A stretch of DNA of 64,000 nucleotides from Leptoclinus maculatus (GCA_032191485.1 JAVDOI010000006.1:7365556-7429555); one strand, 5' to 3'; positions 22,609-35,231 are shown, numbered from the stretch's first letter. Numbers and translations: made by a program. The notes: generated by a model from the sequence alone, not told the origin.

Positions 22609-24338
22609 CTGTGTGCACGTCCCAGGTGCGGACACGAGACCTTGGTGGGTACGCCACCACTAGCGACTTTGTGCGTACTGTTGTGGAAAACCTGCATCGC
22701 CGACCTGTTTAATAAGATGTCGTCGCACCCGTCACCGACATTCCCTTAAATCTGGACATTGTTCTTGACGTGAACTGGACGCGTGTTCAGACTCAACTCC
22801 CCTCTCATTGCCAAAAGACAGTTGAGCCACACAAATTTGACGAGCACCATCGGTTGCATCATAATGTATGTTTTATCAACTGTGTCTTGTGTTGAACTTT
22901 ACTAAAATATGTGCCACTCATGAGGCGTCCTCTCATGGATTTACATCTATATCATCTTTACATTTATCCTCATAGTTACTGTCCATCTCTTTGCGTCCCT
23001 TTACTTATTACGATAATCTTTTGACTCGTTCTGGGAGAGCTTTTTTCCCTCTCCTGTTTTCATGTCCTTACAGACTACCTCTCTGCTATCACACATTGTA
23101 AAGCAACAGTTTGTATCGGCTGATCAGCTTTTGCCGAAACACTTCGCAACCAAATTGACCTCACTTTCTGATAGCCTCTCATAACTCGACTGACTATACT
23201 AATGCAACTTAATATGCAGTATATTTGTCAATATATAGAAATATCTCGAATCTTCAAGATGTACTGTATGTTCAGGTATCACTCCATTGACTGAAATAAC
23301 CTTCAGAGAGATGTTATAATAATTCTACAGATTAATGACCAAATAAAACCTCCCTATGTGATGTGCTCCGTGCCCATGAAGCCTGTCCTCTACTCATTGA
23401 AAGTGCACAGCAGCTTCACTGGGTTTTATTATGAATTGATAAACTGAGGATTTTCTGATTAGTTTTTAAGTCTTGCGACAACAAATGAAATGGGTCATAA
23501 TTTTGTATATTTAAACATCATTTCCAAGGGCTTCTATGAAAAAGAACTTCCAACAGAACTTCCCATGCCACCGATGCTGTACGAATTAAAAACGCTGCTC
23601 TGTGTCGCCTCTTCAGCTGTCATGCTTTCTGTCCTCCTCTGCTGCAATATAAGCTTTCACAAGTAGCTAAGCACCAATATTAATATTGTTTGGTGCATTC
23701 ACATTTATCAAACGTTCCAGTGTAAACAGTGTCCTGTCCTCGTGTCCTGTCCTCTTTTTTGTTTTTTTTAAATTTAGTTTCCCTTCTGATACAGATAGCG
23801 AATCCTTGATGGAGATTTCATACTTGCATATTAAAGCTTGTCAATCGTGTGATATTGAATAAATAACATTCTGTCTCTTAACAGTCACAGTTGTCCTGAA
23901 TGATAACATGGTTGAATACTCATTAATTAGATAAGATGCGACGCATGTTGGACAATGTCAATGTGTTTGCTTGTATCATTAACATCGAACACGTTCTACT
24001 TCATAAATGTACATTATGTGTCTGGTATAGTTTTAATAGCCTATTGTAAGGTAAAAAAAATGAGTGAAAATAAAGAAGAGAACATAGCTTAGGAAATGAA
24101 ACTGTTTTCTAAGAGTACACATCTCGCTGATCACACTATTCTTGTAATCTGTGAGTGCAGTTTTGAAAGGCTCTCTGACATGCAGGCCATGATGCTGTAT
24201 GTGGACATGTGTTGCTGCAGCTGTGCATATAGTAACAAACTGTCCTTATGTTTGCAACAGGTGCGCACTGGAGACCTGGGGGGCTATGCCTCAAGCGACG
24301 AGTTCACCCAGGCTGTCATTGCTAACCTTGGAGTCTGA
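18234..24338 (+). CDS. idh3b: Isocitrate dehydrogenase [NAD] subunit beta, mitochondrial (two C-terminal isoforms)
   Basis: IDH3B is the beta subunit of the mitochondrial-matrix NAD-dependent isocitrate dehydrogenase of the TCA cycle, which makes 2-oxoglutarate from isocitrate. Exons: 18234-18275, 19195-19368, 19641-19761, 19872-19932, 20034-20166, 20732-20865, 21017-21119, 21247-21393, 21585-21679, 21867-21927, then either 22626-22712 (385 aa) or 24261-24338 (382 aa). All phases join. The first 35 residues are basic and hydroxyl-rich, as in a mitochondrial presequence. Family landmarks are VPGDGVGPELM, KLDLFANVVHVNSLPGY, DLVIIREQTEGEYS, FAFDYATKKGR, IIDNCCMQLVQNPYQFDV and NLYGNIIDNLAAGL. The KLDLFANVVHV pattern fits beta rather than alpha or gamma. 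The start was chosen at ACGATGG; an in-frame ATG lies four codons upstream (18222). Human IDH3B is also 385 aa. Confidence 0.96.
20344..20390. repeat. (GT)n microsatellite in idh3b intron 5
   Basis: A GT run with one C interruption, lying between coding exons 5 and 6. Confidence 0.95.
22563..22606. repeat. (GT)n microsatellite directly upstream of idh3b exon 11a
   Basis: About 22 GT units lie some 20 bases before the CCCAG acceptor of exon 11a at 22626. The repeat takes the place where a polypyrimidine tract and branch site normally sit. Confidence 0.95.
22626..22712 (+). CDS. idh3b: idh3b alternative terminal exon 11a
   Basis: It starts after CCCAG, encodes VRTRDLGGYATTSDFVRTVV and eight more residues, and ends at TAA 22710-22712. 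It joins exon 10 in phase 0. A polyadenylation signal AATAAA at 23342-23347 could end this transcript form. The encoded tail parallels that of exon 11b, so one exon is probably a tandem duplicate of the other. Confidence 0.9.
   Translation: MRTRDLGGYATTSDFVRTVVENLHRRPV
24261..24338 (+). CDS. idh3b: idh3b alternative terminal exon 11b
   Basis: It starts after TTTGCAACAG, encodes VRTGDLGGYASSDEFTQAVI and five more residues, and ends at TGA 24336-24338. It joins exon 10 in phase 0, giving 382 aa. A downstream AATAAA at 24811-24816 fits its 3' end. It has a better pyrimidine context than exon 11a. Confidence 0.9.
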   Translation: MRTGDLGGYASSDEFTQAVIANLGV

Positions 24339-25979
24339 GCTTTGCAAATCTGTCAGCTGCTGAGACGCACACACGTTATTATTTTTTTTATTTACATCCT
24401 GTTGAACTGATCTCTTAAATGATTGTACACACAAAGTATATTCCAGCAACAGTTTTCACACTTTGTTTTCTATTTAAATACAGTGAAATGCAGATGAAAT
24501 GTGCAGCTATAATATCCACAACCTCTGGCTTGCAGTTGAGTTTAACACATTAACTTTGACATCTTAGAGATAAATGTGAGTTAAACATGCAAAGTCTTAT
24601 AATCCGTAGAACACATGTTCCCATGCTGGTAGACTGATGCACACCAGCTATTTATATTCTGTTCTCTGGCAAGATCCTGTAATTGCTTCTTAATTGTTTT
24701 ATGTTCGGACATTAACCAGCAGTCAAAACATGGTGTATGTATACTTTCATATTATTTATTAACTTCACATTTTAGCTTCATTGCTTCTTTATTCATGATG
24801 AAATATGAATAATAAATGAGATATAACATATTGTGTGCAAAATCCTTGCGTGAATGTTAGTAGACTGATGTAGTGGTATAAAAAAATGTTATGACGGCTT
24901 CTGGTGGTTCACTCAGCAGGAATCACCTCACAGCATGAGGAACTCTATTTCAAGGGAAAGCCTCTGTGTGTCCAAACATACAGTATGCACGTCAGGTGGA
25001 CTGCAGGATCTATAAAGACGCTTGCTTTGTACCATGCTGGTACATGATCCAATTTTCCCAAACCCAATTTAAAGTACTTGTTTTGTCTAGTTGTCTAGTC
25101 TAAACCCCAAAGGTATTCAGCTAACGTAATAAAACGACTAAGATATAAACATTCACCACTGACCAACAGAATTTCTAACATGGTCGTAAAACTTTATTAT
25201 TAAAAACATCTTAACACATTGAGCTACGTTTATTGACTTTTTAGGCAATAGGCCGTATTTTATAGAGTCCCCAACACTGACAAAATGTATTAAAGTGTGA
25301 TTAGACAAGTCAACAAATATAGCAGAATACATCCATAAATAATGTTTGGTTACATAATTAAAATATGTAAAAAATAAAACTTTAGTTTATATAAGTTTTA
25401 CACTTTTCCTTAAACCTCCGATCACTTGGTTTAAAAAAAAACACTCCCTTTTAATTATTTAACAATATCATTTATTAATGTACTTGGTTATATTTTGAGT
25501 TTTCTGATCTTTTTCTACATTTTCTCAGTTTCGGATCATTTATTTTTCTTATGATTCAAGCTTTTTTTCTTGAGTTCTATGGTCTGTTCTCAATAAACAA
25601 TCACAATTTTATTTTTATTTTACTTTATTCATGAACGTGACACCACAAACTGGAGATCCTATATTAAATATATCATGTATTACAAGGGAGAAGACAAAAG
25701 ACAGACATAACAACGCGCCCTTCATCGAGTTCTGTTGATAAACCGAAAGGGCCGCCGAAACTGAGTCAGGGGCCCTTCATGGACCCCTTGGAGGTCCCCA
25801 GCCTGCAGTGTGCTGATGGAGCTCGCTGCAGTGGCGGTGGTGTGGCAGTCTGGGTCGTGTGAGCTCCATGTCGTCCAGCAGGTGTCGCTGCGGGCTGTGG
25901 AGAAACAAGAGTGGAGAAGAGACGAGGCCTGGCCTGGGAATTTGCTGTTCGCTTCCCATTCTTCCTATGCAGACAGACA
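24339..25979. other. idh3b 3' UTR and idh3b-ptpra intergenic spacer
   Basis: The first part is probably idh3b 3' UTR up to the AATAAA at 24811-24816. The rest is AT-rich with no coding signal. From about 25700 GC content rises towards the ptpra promoter. The opposite-strand ORFs at 25766-26049 are GC-driven shadows. Confidence 0.55.
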
Positions 25980-26396
25980 CACAACATGGCGGACTAGAAT
26001 AGTCGGCCGACGCGCCCGGATACAGCGGATAAACCGTGGGATTTAACATCTAGGGAGGTTGAGCAAGTACACCCCTAAGGGTCGACAAGTTAGGGCGAAT
26101 CGAGGACTTTTTTTTTAGGGGGGGGGGGTGCCGTCCTCGCCTGGATTCAGCAGAATAACTAACTGCGAAGTGTTGGCTGTGTGTCCCAGATCGTGCTTCC
26201 CTCCTCTGCTATCACCCAGGTCCCCCCACCCCGCTCAGACTCTCGGTTCCTGGGGTGTGGAGACAGGGGCCGGGGGTTGAAAAACGTGGAAGAGAAAGAG
26301 AGGACAAATTCCTACTTTGCTTTGATTTTTTTCCCCTTCTTCTTCTCTCCCCCCCCCCCCAGCCTCAGGCTTCCTCTGGGCGCTACAGGAGTTGTG
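25980..26396 (+). promoter_or_regulatory. ptpra: Probable ptpra promoter and non-coding first exon
   Basis: GC-rich sequence contains AACATGGCGGAC near 25984, similar to the YY1-type ATGGCGG element common at transcription starts. A good splice donor (GTTGTG then GTGAGT) lies at 26397. This suggests a first exon of roughly 400 bases without the main ATG. The start is inferred. The 175-aa ORF across it (26181-26708) has no family features. Confidence 0.45.
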
Positions 26397-29300
26397 GTGA
26401 GTTTTCTTGTTTTTGTTGCGCAAAGCCCGAATCACACTTGTTACAATGTCGCTGTATGCCAGCATGTTTCCTCTCGCTGTAACATTGTGTCACCCACAAA
26501 CAAGCACTTTGTCCCCCACGTTCAGTGTGAACGGGACACATTACACGATACCTGTATCACACCGGACTGGAACCCGGGGCTCGTGCAAGGAACGGAGCTG
26601 TGTTTAATAGTTGTGAACCTCTTTGTAACGCTTGAACATTTCACAAGTAGCTCGGAGGCAGGGAGGGAATTTTTTGGCGAAGGAGTCTCTCAAGAGAAGG
26701 GGGCTTAAAGATGAGTGCGGCAACATTTTAGAAGTCCGAGGTTGTAACTCTGTTTTGTTGTGCCAACACGGATGCTGTTGCTCTGCTGCTGGCGGTGGAA
26801 CAAAGAGGGGGGGTCCAGGTCCGTCCTGCCTCACTGGAAAGTACACTTTATTGATCAACGCTTTGTTATTACACGTTCAGAGAGGGTGGGGAGCTGGCTG
26901 GTGGGTGGGTGGGGATGGAGGAGCGGGGTGTGTTTGGGGCTTCACGCGACCCTCGACAGGAATTAGGTCGCCCTAACATTAACATGTAGGCTGTGCTCTG
27001 TCAAATCACAGCGGCTGCTTTGTGTTTCTTCTTCTGCACTCTGACACGGAGTCTCTGAAGTGTGCATTCCCCTTTACGACCTATCCCAAAGTTTTTTTTT
27101 TTTTTTTTGTTGTAATGATTAATTTTCTCCTCTCCTTTCTGAATGTTGGGTGTAACCGAGCATACCATTTCAATCTTGTGGGTGTTGAGATTTTATTTGT
27201 ATGCATTACTAAACTTTCACTTGTAAGTTATGATTTCTCAGCTCATCAGAAGGTTGGATTGTTCCTGTAATGGCTTGTGACAAACATTGGAAACGGTGAC
27301 GATTAGATTGAAGTGTAGGACTGATTTACACCCCCTCATTTCAACCAAACATCAACTCCAAGAACATCACGGGAACCAAAAAAAGTTTGAATGCTTGAAG
27401 AGAGGAGTATCATCCGGGCTGAGGAGGCCGAGCCTGGCTTGACATATCTGACAAAGCCCTCGCCATGTCTGCCTGGAGCTTGACTCATCACGTCTGGACA
27501 TATCCACCGCGCCTCAGTCTCTCAGCCTTTCCACCACACGCTCTCCATTTTACAGAGGTCGCCCTGTCATGTTAGGACCATCCAAGTGCAAAACTCCAGC
27601 TGCACTTCCTGTAAATGTATGTGACTCGTGTCTCACAGTCAACGCGGGCCTTCCGTGACCTCTAGTTGTTTGTCAGGCCCGGACACGTTTCCCAATATGC
27701 CGTCCAACCCGTCTCTGGTTGTCTTGCAGCCCCATCTCAGGAAAGTTGGTATGTGTCTGTAAGAAAAAAAAAAGGCAGAGCTGTGTATCATCTAGCTGTT
27801 TATCATCTTGCTCACTCTGTCCATATCTTCTCCAACCTATTTTAAGAAAAAAGGAGTTATTTCTGTCTTGGGATCCTGAAAGGGTTTTAGCACAGGAGCT
27901 TGAGTGATCCTCACGCCACACTTTGCATGATTGGCCTAGTTTCTAAAAATAAGAATAAAGTATAGCTTGAAATCGCCTTGTCCGAACGTTCCGGTGGGCG
28001 GGATCTTTTGAAATGACCAACCTGTTTAGAAAATGTCCAGTGTGTTCAGGCTGCGGACACAATATTAGGAGTCGGCTCTTCGGGTGGGACGGGAGGTGTA
28101 TTTTTGTTTCCACCTGTGGGCCTACATAGTGTACTGTGGAAGAGCACTGCAATTCTGCCTCCAAATGGGATAAACAACTGCATTTAGAGGATTATGAGGC
28201 ATTATGGAGCCTGATTTCAGCGACATGTGATGTGTCATTTCGGCCTCCGTGACATTTCTTTCCCAATATAGGAAATGTACCTGTGGGATGACTAACGATT
28301 GATAAATGAAAAATGTTGCCTGACTTGGAGGACTTCATTCAGACTCACCTTTTTGTTTTTCCCTCCTGTAGATGCGAAGTAGTAATTACGTAACCCCTTC
28401 AAATTATCGAGTAAATCTTTGTTTTACTTCCTCCTGATGTGGGATGATTGATGTTTCTGGTTCGCCACGGCTGTGATGGATAAGCAGAATGTCTTTTTAG
28501 TGGACTTCAAAGACTGGGTCGGATTCTGTATTCGAGAAGTATTTTTAGATGTGTGAGAAGTTTTTTTTGTGTGTGTGATCCAGGTTGGTGAACATCTGGC
28601 TCCTACCTCCTTGTTCCTTTTTTATTTTAGTGGAGAACTGCTTTGCTGTCAGCATACGGTGGGATACTGCCACTAAATATTGGAATTGTGGCCGAAAGTA
28701 CATCAACACTCTTGCACACAATGGGTTATATTAGGCTTTGCCTCTGTACCTTAACTAGAGGCTCATAGATGCTTTGATTGTTTATACGTCTTGGCAGTCA
28801 TGGTAATGTTTCCACCATTCGCTGTTTCGTGAAATGTTTTCTCATTTTGTTTAGAAAAAACAGAGATTATGAGCAAAATGACACATTCAATCACATTGAG
28901 GTATTTCCTCCCACAGTTTTTCCTCCCGGGAGAAAAACTCTGATGTGTTGTTAAACAATGCCGTCACGGACACGGTCGACTTCAGGTCGGATTCAAACCC
29001 GTTTGAGAGCCGTAGCTTTAAATATTTAGATCTGCACTTTGGTTTTTTGGCCTTCGAGCCGGCAAGACCTTTCTTGCCCTGCTGTGAAAACAATCTCCAA
29101 AGAGCATGTTAGCAAACCTGAGTAGTCTTTGAATGCACCACCTATACAGATGGGCGTGGATCAAAGGGGGATTGTGGAGAAGCACTGTCACGACACCGCT
29201 GTTAAATCAAGTCTCAGATGATTGTCTCTTAATCTTGGATATCTGTCGAGAGGGAACGAGCGCGACAGTACGGCCTCGACGGATATGAAAACCTTGACTT

Positions 29301-32300
29301 TTTTAAGTATTGTGTTGTATAATGTTTTACTTAAATAACATTTTAAAGAGCTTTTTGTCTAACTGTATTTTTTTCAGTGTAGTGTTGCTATTATTGCTTC
29401 AGGACTTTTTTTCCTTTGCATTTTACTTTTCTAAAAACAACAAAAGAAGCAAACTTGTTAAATGTGGTCTGAACACCAGCAGCTCCACAAGTCTTAAACT
29501 GTCGGAATGAAAATTCAAATCAGGCATTAGATCCAAGAATAAGTAGACATGACCAGGAATCGTACCAGGCATTTGATGCCAACTTACGGACACGTCGTGG
29601 TATACATTTTTACGGTTTGGATGCCCTGACGCAGCTGCATGCTGGGTATAGAAATGAATTGATGTGTTAGCGTTTCGGATGGCAGAAGTAATTGTGAATC
29701 AGGTTTCGTTGTGGCCCTTGAGCCGGCTGTTTGGCCCCACACCACGCTTTGAGGTCACAGTGGCTTCTGCGGGGAGGCCGGTGCATTGCGCCTCCACATC
29801 CTCTCTGTGTCCATTGTGGGAAAGCTTGAGAGGCCCCTGGCATGCTCTGTGAGAAACCCCACAAGGAAGCAGACACAGAGCAGAGCTTCATCGGACTCAC
29901 CGCTTTCACTCAACTCTACAAGCGAGTTTTATTGGATCCAAATCATCGTTACAAGCTTAATAACAGACGCGGCGGTCACTCCTGTCTGTGTGATTAGCCA
30001 GAATAGTAATCCCCGGCTTCTCCTCGTCCTTTCATCAACTCACCAGCCCCCGCGAGTGAAGCCAACGGGAACAGAAACCGCACCAGCGGGGAGTAGTATC
30101 CCTCAGAAAGGGAAGTCCAGAGGATTGTGGCTGTTGTATGTGGCACTGGGGACATATAATCTGTGGTCTGTTTCGGTTGCAAGAGCCCTAGCGGGCCTGA
30201 GTTAGGCCTACTTCAGTCTCCCGTGAAGAGAGGCATTCACAGTATTCCTGTTGCCCCCCGTCCTCCCTCCCCTCTCAAGACATAGAAACAGTATTAATAT
30301 GCCATGAATGGAGACAGACAGACAAGCATTATCTAGCGCTGCAGCAGCGGCTAGAGAGGCAGGATGCCTTGTAGAAAGCCAGAGGGGAATATATTTCTCT
30401 GCATGAATGGCGAAGTCCTCTTGACCACCGCTGCGATGGTGTCATGTCAGCGAGGCGTGTGGGGTTTGTGTCTGTTGGTTTTCCAGCTCAGTCATTTGCC
30501 TAAGGGGTGGGGGGGTCCATCTCTGAATTATTACATGATTATTAGTACTAAACAGGGGATTCCTGCTGTGTTATCTCTTTGGCCACATTATGCAAACTAA
30601 AGTATTTTCCTCCCTTTTTTTGTAAGATCTGTCTTCATCTTGAGCGATTCATTAACTGATGTCCGTACAGTCGTAAAGAGATACTTATGACTTCACCTCG
30701 GGTCACAGGTAGACACAAAAGCGTGAGTGAAATCCACAGACTTTGAGTGGGAGCTCTCCATATTAAATGACTAGCTTGCATTGATCTTACGTCTTGGCCT
30801 TTTGGTTGTCATGGGGATGTAATTGGACTTCCTTTATATTCTACCTATAAGTGTTCCTTTCACTGTGTGAATGAAATGACATGGGAACAGCCCGGCCCTT
30901 TCACAACTGTGCGATTGCACTCCTATGAGGTCTGCAGTTGGCCACGGGGCAGAGAAGCGACTGTCTTCAGTCGTCGGTCTGGCTCTCCGCTCGCATGAAC
31001 GTTAAAGCACCGCGTTCTGCTCAACGGGGGAGACTTTTGGCACACGAAAAAAGAGCGGTTTTAAAGTTCAACATGTTGTTTTACATGATCAGATGGGATA
31101 ATATTAGAGATTAGACTATTTGTGTACATTTTTACCTCGTCTATATCGAAACGTGTTGCTGTGTTTTAATTCATCCGTTGCTTTCATTTTTAGTTTGTGT
31201 AATGTTTATTGTGTGTGTTACTAAGAAACACTGAGTAAAATCTCCGTACTTTCTTTATCAAACAGACGTTACCTAATTGACATATCTGATCAAATGTAAT
31301 CTGGTGAATTGTATGAAAGAAACTCAAATCAGACGAGAGCTTGATAAACATCTGGAACATCAGTTAAAGCGAGACTGTACAACTTTTGAAAAGAAATGGC
31401 ACAAAATGTAACGTTAACGTTCATAATATAATATTATATAATCTATGTGTCAAGTGAACTACTCTGGGGAATCGCACTTCACAAAGAAAAAAACAGGTTA
31501 ATGTATCTGAATTGTCCATAATTTTAGTTTTTACGTCCGTTGTTCACATTTGTATTGTATTTAGGATCAGCATTGTTGATATGGTTGTACACAGTTGAAC
31601 ATACCTTTCTTAGAACTGTGATTAACTGATAGTAGAACTATGTCTAATGTATAATATGATTTCTGGTTGTTGTCTAGACATGGATAGTATTTGATCATAG
31701 AATAATGCCAACTTTAAGAAATGATCCGTAAAATGTTTTAATACTCAATGCTATGGAGAGATGTTGGTTGTTACTCGACGGGCATTAAGGTTTCACATTA
31801 AATCCTGTTGTCGTCTCATGTCCCGGTGTCATTCAAGCTAGTGCAGTAGGTTTTCATACTGCAAGTAAGCGTATAATAATCTGAAGAGGAAATAAGGAAT
31901 GGCAAAGAAAGAAATCAGAAGCAAATGTCACATTTTTGTGTTGTTTCTTATTCCCGCCAGTCAAACTATTGATTTTTGTTGCTTGTCTCAGTCTTTAAAA
32001 CACTGTGGCAGTTTATCCCAACGGATTGCTCTATGTGCTCGTCCTTTTTTGAGAAATATTCTCATGTTATCGCAGCGCAAACTACCTTTTGTGTACATTC
32101 ATTCACTAATAGATAGGGCAAGTACATGTCTGCTCTGCAGGGAATAGTGTGATAAAACCGTTGGAAAGATATTTACTTACTTTCATCTGGCTGTATCAAT
32201 CCGCCGACTAGGAGGCTGGATTGAAAGAAAACAGGCTAAAGATGAAAATAACTTCATTAATTAAAATGTCTGTATGAAACATCAGATCAGTGAAAGTAGG

Positions 32301-32630
32301 CATTTCTTTTGAGAAGAAGGAGGTCTTTATTTATTGTTTATTAGCCATCGTAGGAATGTGATTAGAGCCTGATCAGGACACTATACAAGAGTGATTTACT
32401 TAAATGGTAAAGTCCTGTATAATAATGTAATTGCACATACAGCCAAATAATCGGAAACAATCCTGCATCTTAAATCATGAGTGTGAGTTACACCAACCCG
32501 TCGCCCGGAGTGTGTTTTTAATAGAGAGAACGGACAGCACAGAAAAGTGGCACAAATAGAAGCACTTGCCCAGTACCTCCTAAATTAATGATGTCCTCTA
32601 CCGACACATGTTGATAAAAGAAAGGCGTGC

Positions 32631-32635
<5 letters not shown>

Positions 32636-32661
<26 letters not shown>
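32636..32661. repeat. (AC)n microsatellite
   Basis: A perfect dinucleotide run in the ptpra upstream intron. Confidence 0.95.
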
Positions 32662-32662
<1 letters not shown>

Positions 32663-33121
32663 TGGAAGACTGCTGCTTCTCCGGAGGCCCAAACACATTA
32701 TGACGCATCCCTAGGGAGTTGCACCTTTAGGGTCTACAACAGTCTCAGGATGAAAACCTGCAGCATCTGTGAAGTGCCGGCTAGCAACAGGACCGGTTTA
32801 TATCACTTACACCAACACAGCGACACGGCACGCAGAGAACAATGAGTCATGCCCCATTGAGGAAAGGTTACCCCTCTTAGAAAAAAAAAAAAAAAAAAGC
32901 TTGTTGATGTGAACCTACCTACCCCAGTCTGTCATGTTGACTTGAGCTTAATACACATGCCAGATGCCTTGTAATGGTATATCTCACAAAACAGTATTAA
33001 TCACTGAGCTTGTCCTTTATAGCTGAGTCACTCCCGTTAATGAGCACTGAAGGGGAGGATAGTAGAGGTACGGGTTTTAAGGTTTCCCTCAGGTTAGCGG
33101 TTCGGGTGGTTTCGACATAAT

Positions 33122-33604
33122 TAGAGCTGCAACAGGGCTGCACGGTGGTGCAGTGGTTAGTACTGTTGCCTCACAGCAGGAGGGGCCGGGGTTCGATCCA
33201 GGGCTGGACGGCCCTTGTATGTGGGGGTACGCATGTTCTCCCCGTGTCAGCGTGGGTTTTTTCTCCAGGTACAGTCCAAAGACATGCAACTTAGGCTAAT
33301 TGATGACTCTAAATTGCCCGTAGGTGTAGATGTGAGTGTGCAACCCTGAATAGGAGAAGCGGTTACGGATGATGAACGGGCAGAGCTGCGAGAGTTATTT
33401 GATAAATTGATTAGTTGGTTGGCAGAACATAAATACCAATAGATTTTGGTAGACGATTGTAAACTATATATCTTGGTCAAACAAAAGACATTTGAAGAAA
33501 TCCCCTTGGGCTCTGGGAAACTGCAGTGGACATATAGAGTAAACAATTCATCGTTTAGTTGAGAAAATAATCGATAATGAAAATAATCATTATTTAGAGC
33601 CCTA
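33122..33604. mobile_element. hAT-like MITE, copy 2, interrupted by a SINE
   Basis: The left end TAGAGCTGCAAC is at 33122-33133 and the right end AATCATTATTTAGAGCCCTA closes at about 33603. Internal blocks AAATTGATTAG, AGACATTTGAAGAAATCCCC, GGGCTCTGGGAAAC and AATAATCGATAATGAAAAT match the family seen at 16293 and 62031. A SINE sits near the left end between two copies of AGAGCTGC. Confidence 0.6.
33131..33381 (+). mobile_element. tRNA-derived SINE inserted in the MITE
   Basis: GCACGGTGGTGCAGTGGTTA is an A-box-like promoter and GGGGTTCGATCC (33190-33201) a B-box. The body has CATGTTCTCCCCGTGTCAGC, CAGTCCAAAGACATGCAAC and GACTCTAAATTGCCCGTAGG, a SINE body widespread in fishes. AGAGCTGC flanks both ends (33123-33130 and 33382-33389) as a likely target-site duplication. 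Confidence 0.7.
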
Positions 33605-34942
33605 GAGACAGTAAAATAACAAGGTAAAAATAAACCCTTGTGATGAAAGACCCTCATGTCAAATTTAGAAACCTGTCTATGAATAGAACAGAATCACTTC
33701 CTGCTTTTATTTCTCTGTAAAAAAAAAAAAAAGTGCAATTTTGATAATTCTACTAAAATCTGTCAACATGTTTCCTAGATTTTTCCATTGTCCATTTTCT
33801 CTGAATGCGTGAATTGTTTTTTTGGAAGCGGACGTTTGCTATAGCTAAATGGATGCATGGATGGGATGGGAGAGAGAGAGAGAGAAGGAGGGATAGAAAC
33901 AATTGGATTTGTAGGTTAATAGCATCCTCATTGACAACTTAACTTGCACATCGTGCCCCATTTCAGGCTGCAGTCATTGCCAAAACAGCGCTCTGCTAAA
34001 ACCAGAGTGTAAGTACTGCAATGAATGAGCTTAGTTCAAAACACCAGAAGATTGGCAACTGGCACTATTAGAGCTTTTAGCACCCAATTTATCCTCTGCC
34101 CGCTGATGCAATAATCCCTGATGTAAAGCATCGGTTTGTGTGTGGTAGCGCTGCAGGGTTTGGCTCGGTACAGTGCTGAAGTCTCTCTTTAAACGGAGGC
34201 AGATGGGCTGGATTATTCCCGGGTCAGGACTTCGGGATTAGGTCTAGGGATTATCACAGTTCAGTCAGGGAGAGAACAGCCTTGTTGGCCTCTGGGATTA
34301 TACACAAGACTGAGAGTCGACCAGGCCGACCACCCAGCCGCCGCCGCCATGCTTTCTCCAAGTCTGTCTATTGTCCGTCCTGGACTGGCTCATCCCCCGT
34401 ATCAGAGCTTCTTAAGTGCTGATTCAACTGTTGCTGCAGGAATGTAATTGTGACACTAATTCTGTTTTGGTCATGCTCCTGGTCATCACAAATAACACAT
34501 TTTAGGATTAAGCCGTGTTGAGCTGGGCGACATGGTTGAAATTTAAAGTCACAAGAATCATTGTTTTTGATCATTCTCAAACTATTTGAAATGTCTGTAC
34601 CTAAACTATAATTTCATTTTGTCATCATTCATTTTGACAACCAAAATTTTGTAAAATGAAAATATGAGGTGAGCATATCAACATGGTGTGATTCCACTGG
34701 CAGTCGCCAGATCATATTGAGTTATTGCCACGCTCTAATAAATACTTTAGGGAATCTTCACACCTGTCTCTCTGGATGGACCACATGTTTCTGTCTGTGT
34801 GTCTCAGAACAGTCCTCTACATTATTCATCCAGATACTGAACTTGCAAAAAAACTTTTTTGCAAGTAGTAAGTTAAATTATATATTTTCAAGACATGCGA
34901 AAGCACCAAAAAAAATAATGATGTCTTCTGTTTACGCTCTAG

Positions 34943-34989
34943 GACCACGCTGTGCGAATGAGTGATTGATGCCAACTTCGCTTCTTCAG
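34943..34989 (+). other. ptpra: Candidate ptpra 5'-UTR exon with a short upstream ORF
   Basis: A 47-base segment is bounded by an acceptor (TTTACGCTCTAG) and a strong donor (CAG then GTAAGC), about 240 bases before the first coding exon. It contains ATGAGTGATTGA, a three-codon upstream ORF. The exon is inferred from splice signals alone. Confidence 0.35.
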
Positions 34990-35231
34990 GTAAGCGGCAT
35001 TTATCACACACGGGCTAAACTTATGCAGGTTTTCTATATTACCTTCCAAAAATGAGCATGTGGGATTAGAATAGAGGATTCCAAAAAATATGCAGCGGAT
35101 TATACAACACATGAATCTCTTGATCTGAATTTTAAAAGTGGATTCAGTAACTTTAATTGATTTCAATGAGATTTTAGGTTGTTTTTCACTAACCCTGTTG
35201 TCCCTTTTGTGCATCCTCCATGTAGGGCAGA

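Larger units (their letters stand above)
26397..34942 (+). other. ptpra: ptpra upstream intron (about 8.5 kb)
   Basis: No coding exon could be supported here. It holds an AC repeat at 32636-32661, a SINE nested in a MITE at 33122-33604, and mostly unique sequence. Receptor phosphatase genes commonly have long first introns. Many short ORFs occur by chance. Confidence 0.5.

Noticed and set aside
26181..26708. 175-aa plus-strand ORF at the ptpra 5' end
   Set aside because: Composition follows the GC-rich promoter and 5' UTR; it crosses a good splice donor and shows no domain.
28915..28942. Near-palindrome around CTCCCGGGAG
   Set aside because: Short, single occurrence within an intron, no associated feature; expected by chance at this scale.
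33140..33205. tRNA gene at the A-box/B-box pair
   Set aside because: The surrounding sequence is the body of a fish SINE and the cloverleaf does not close.
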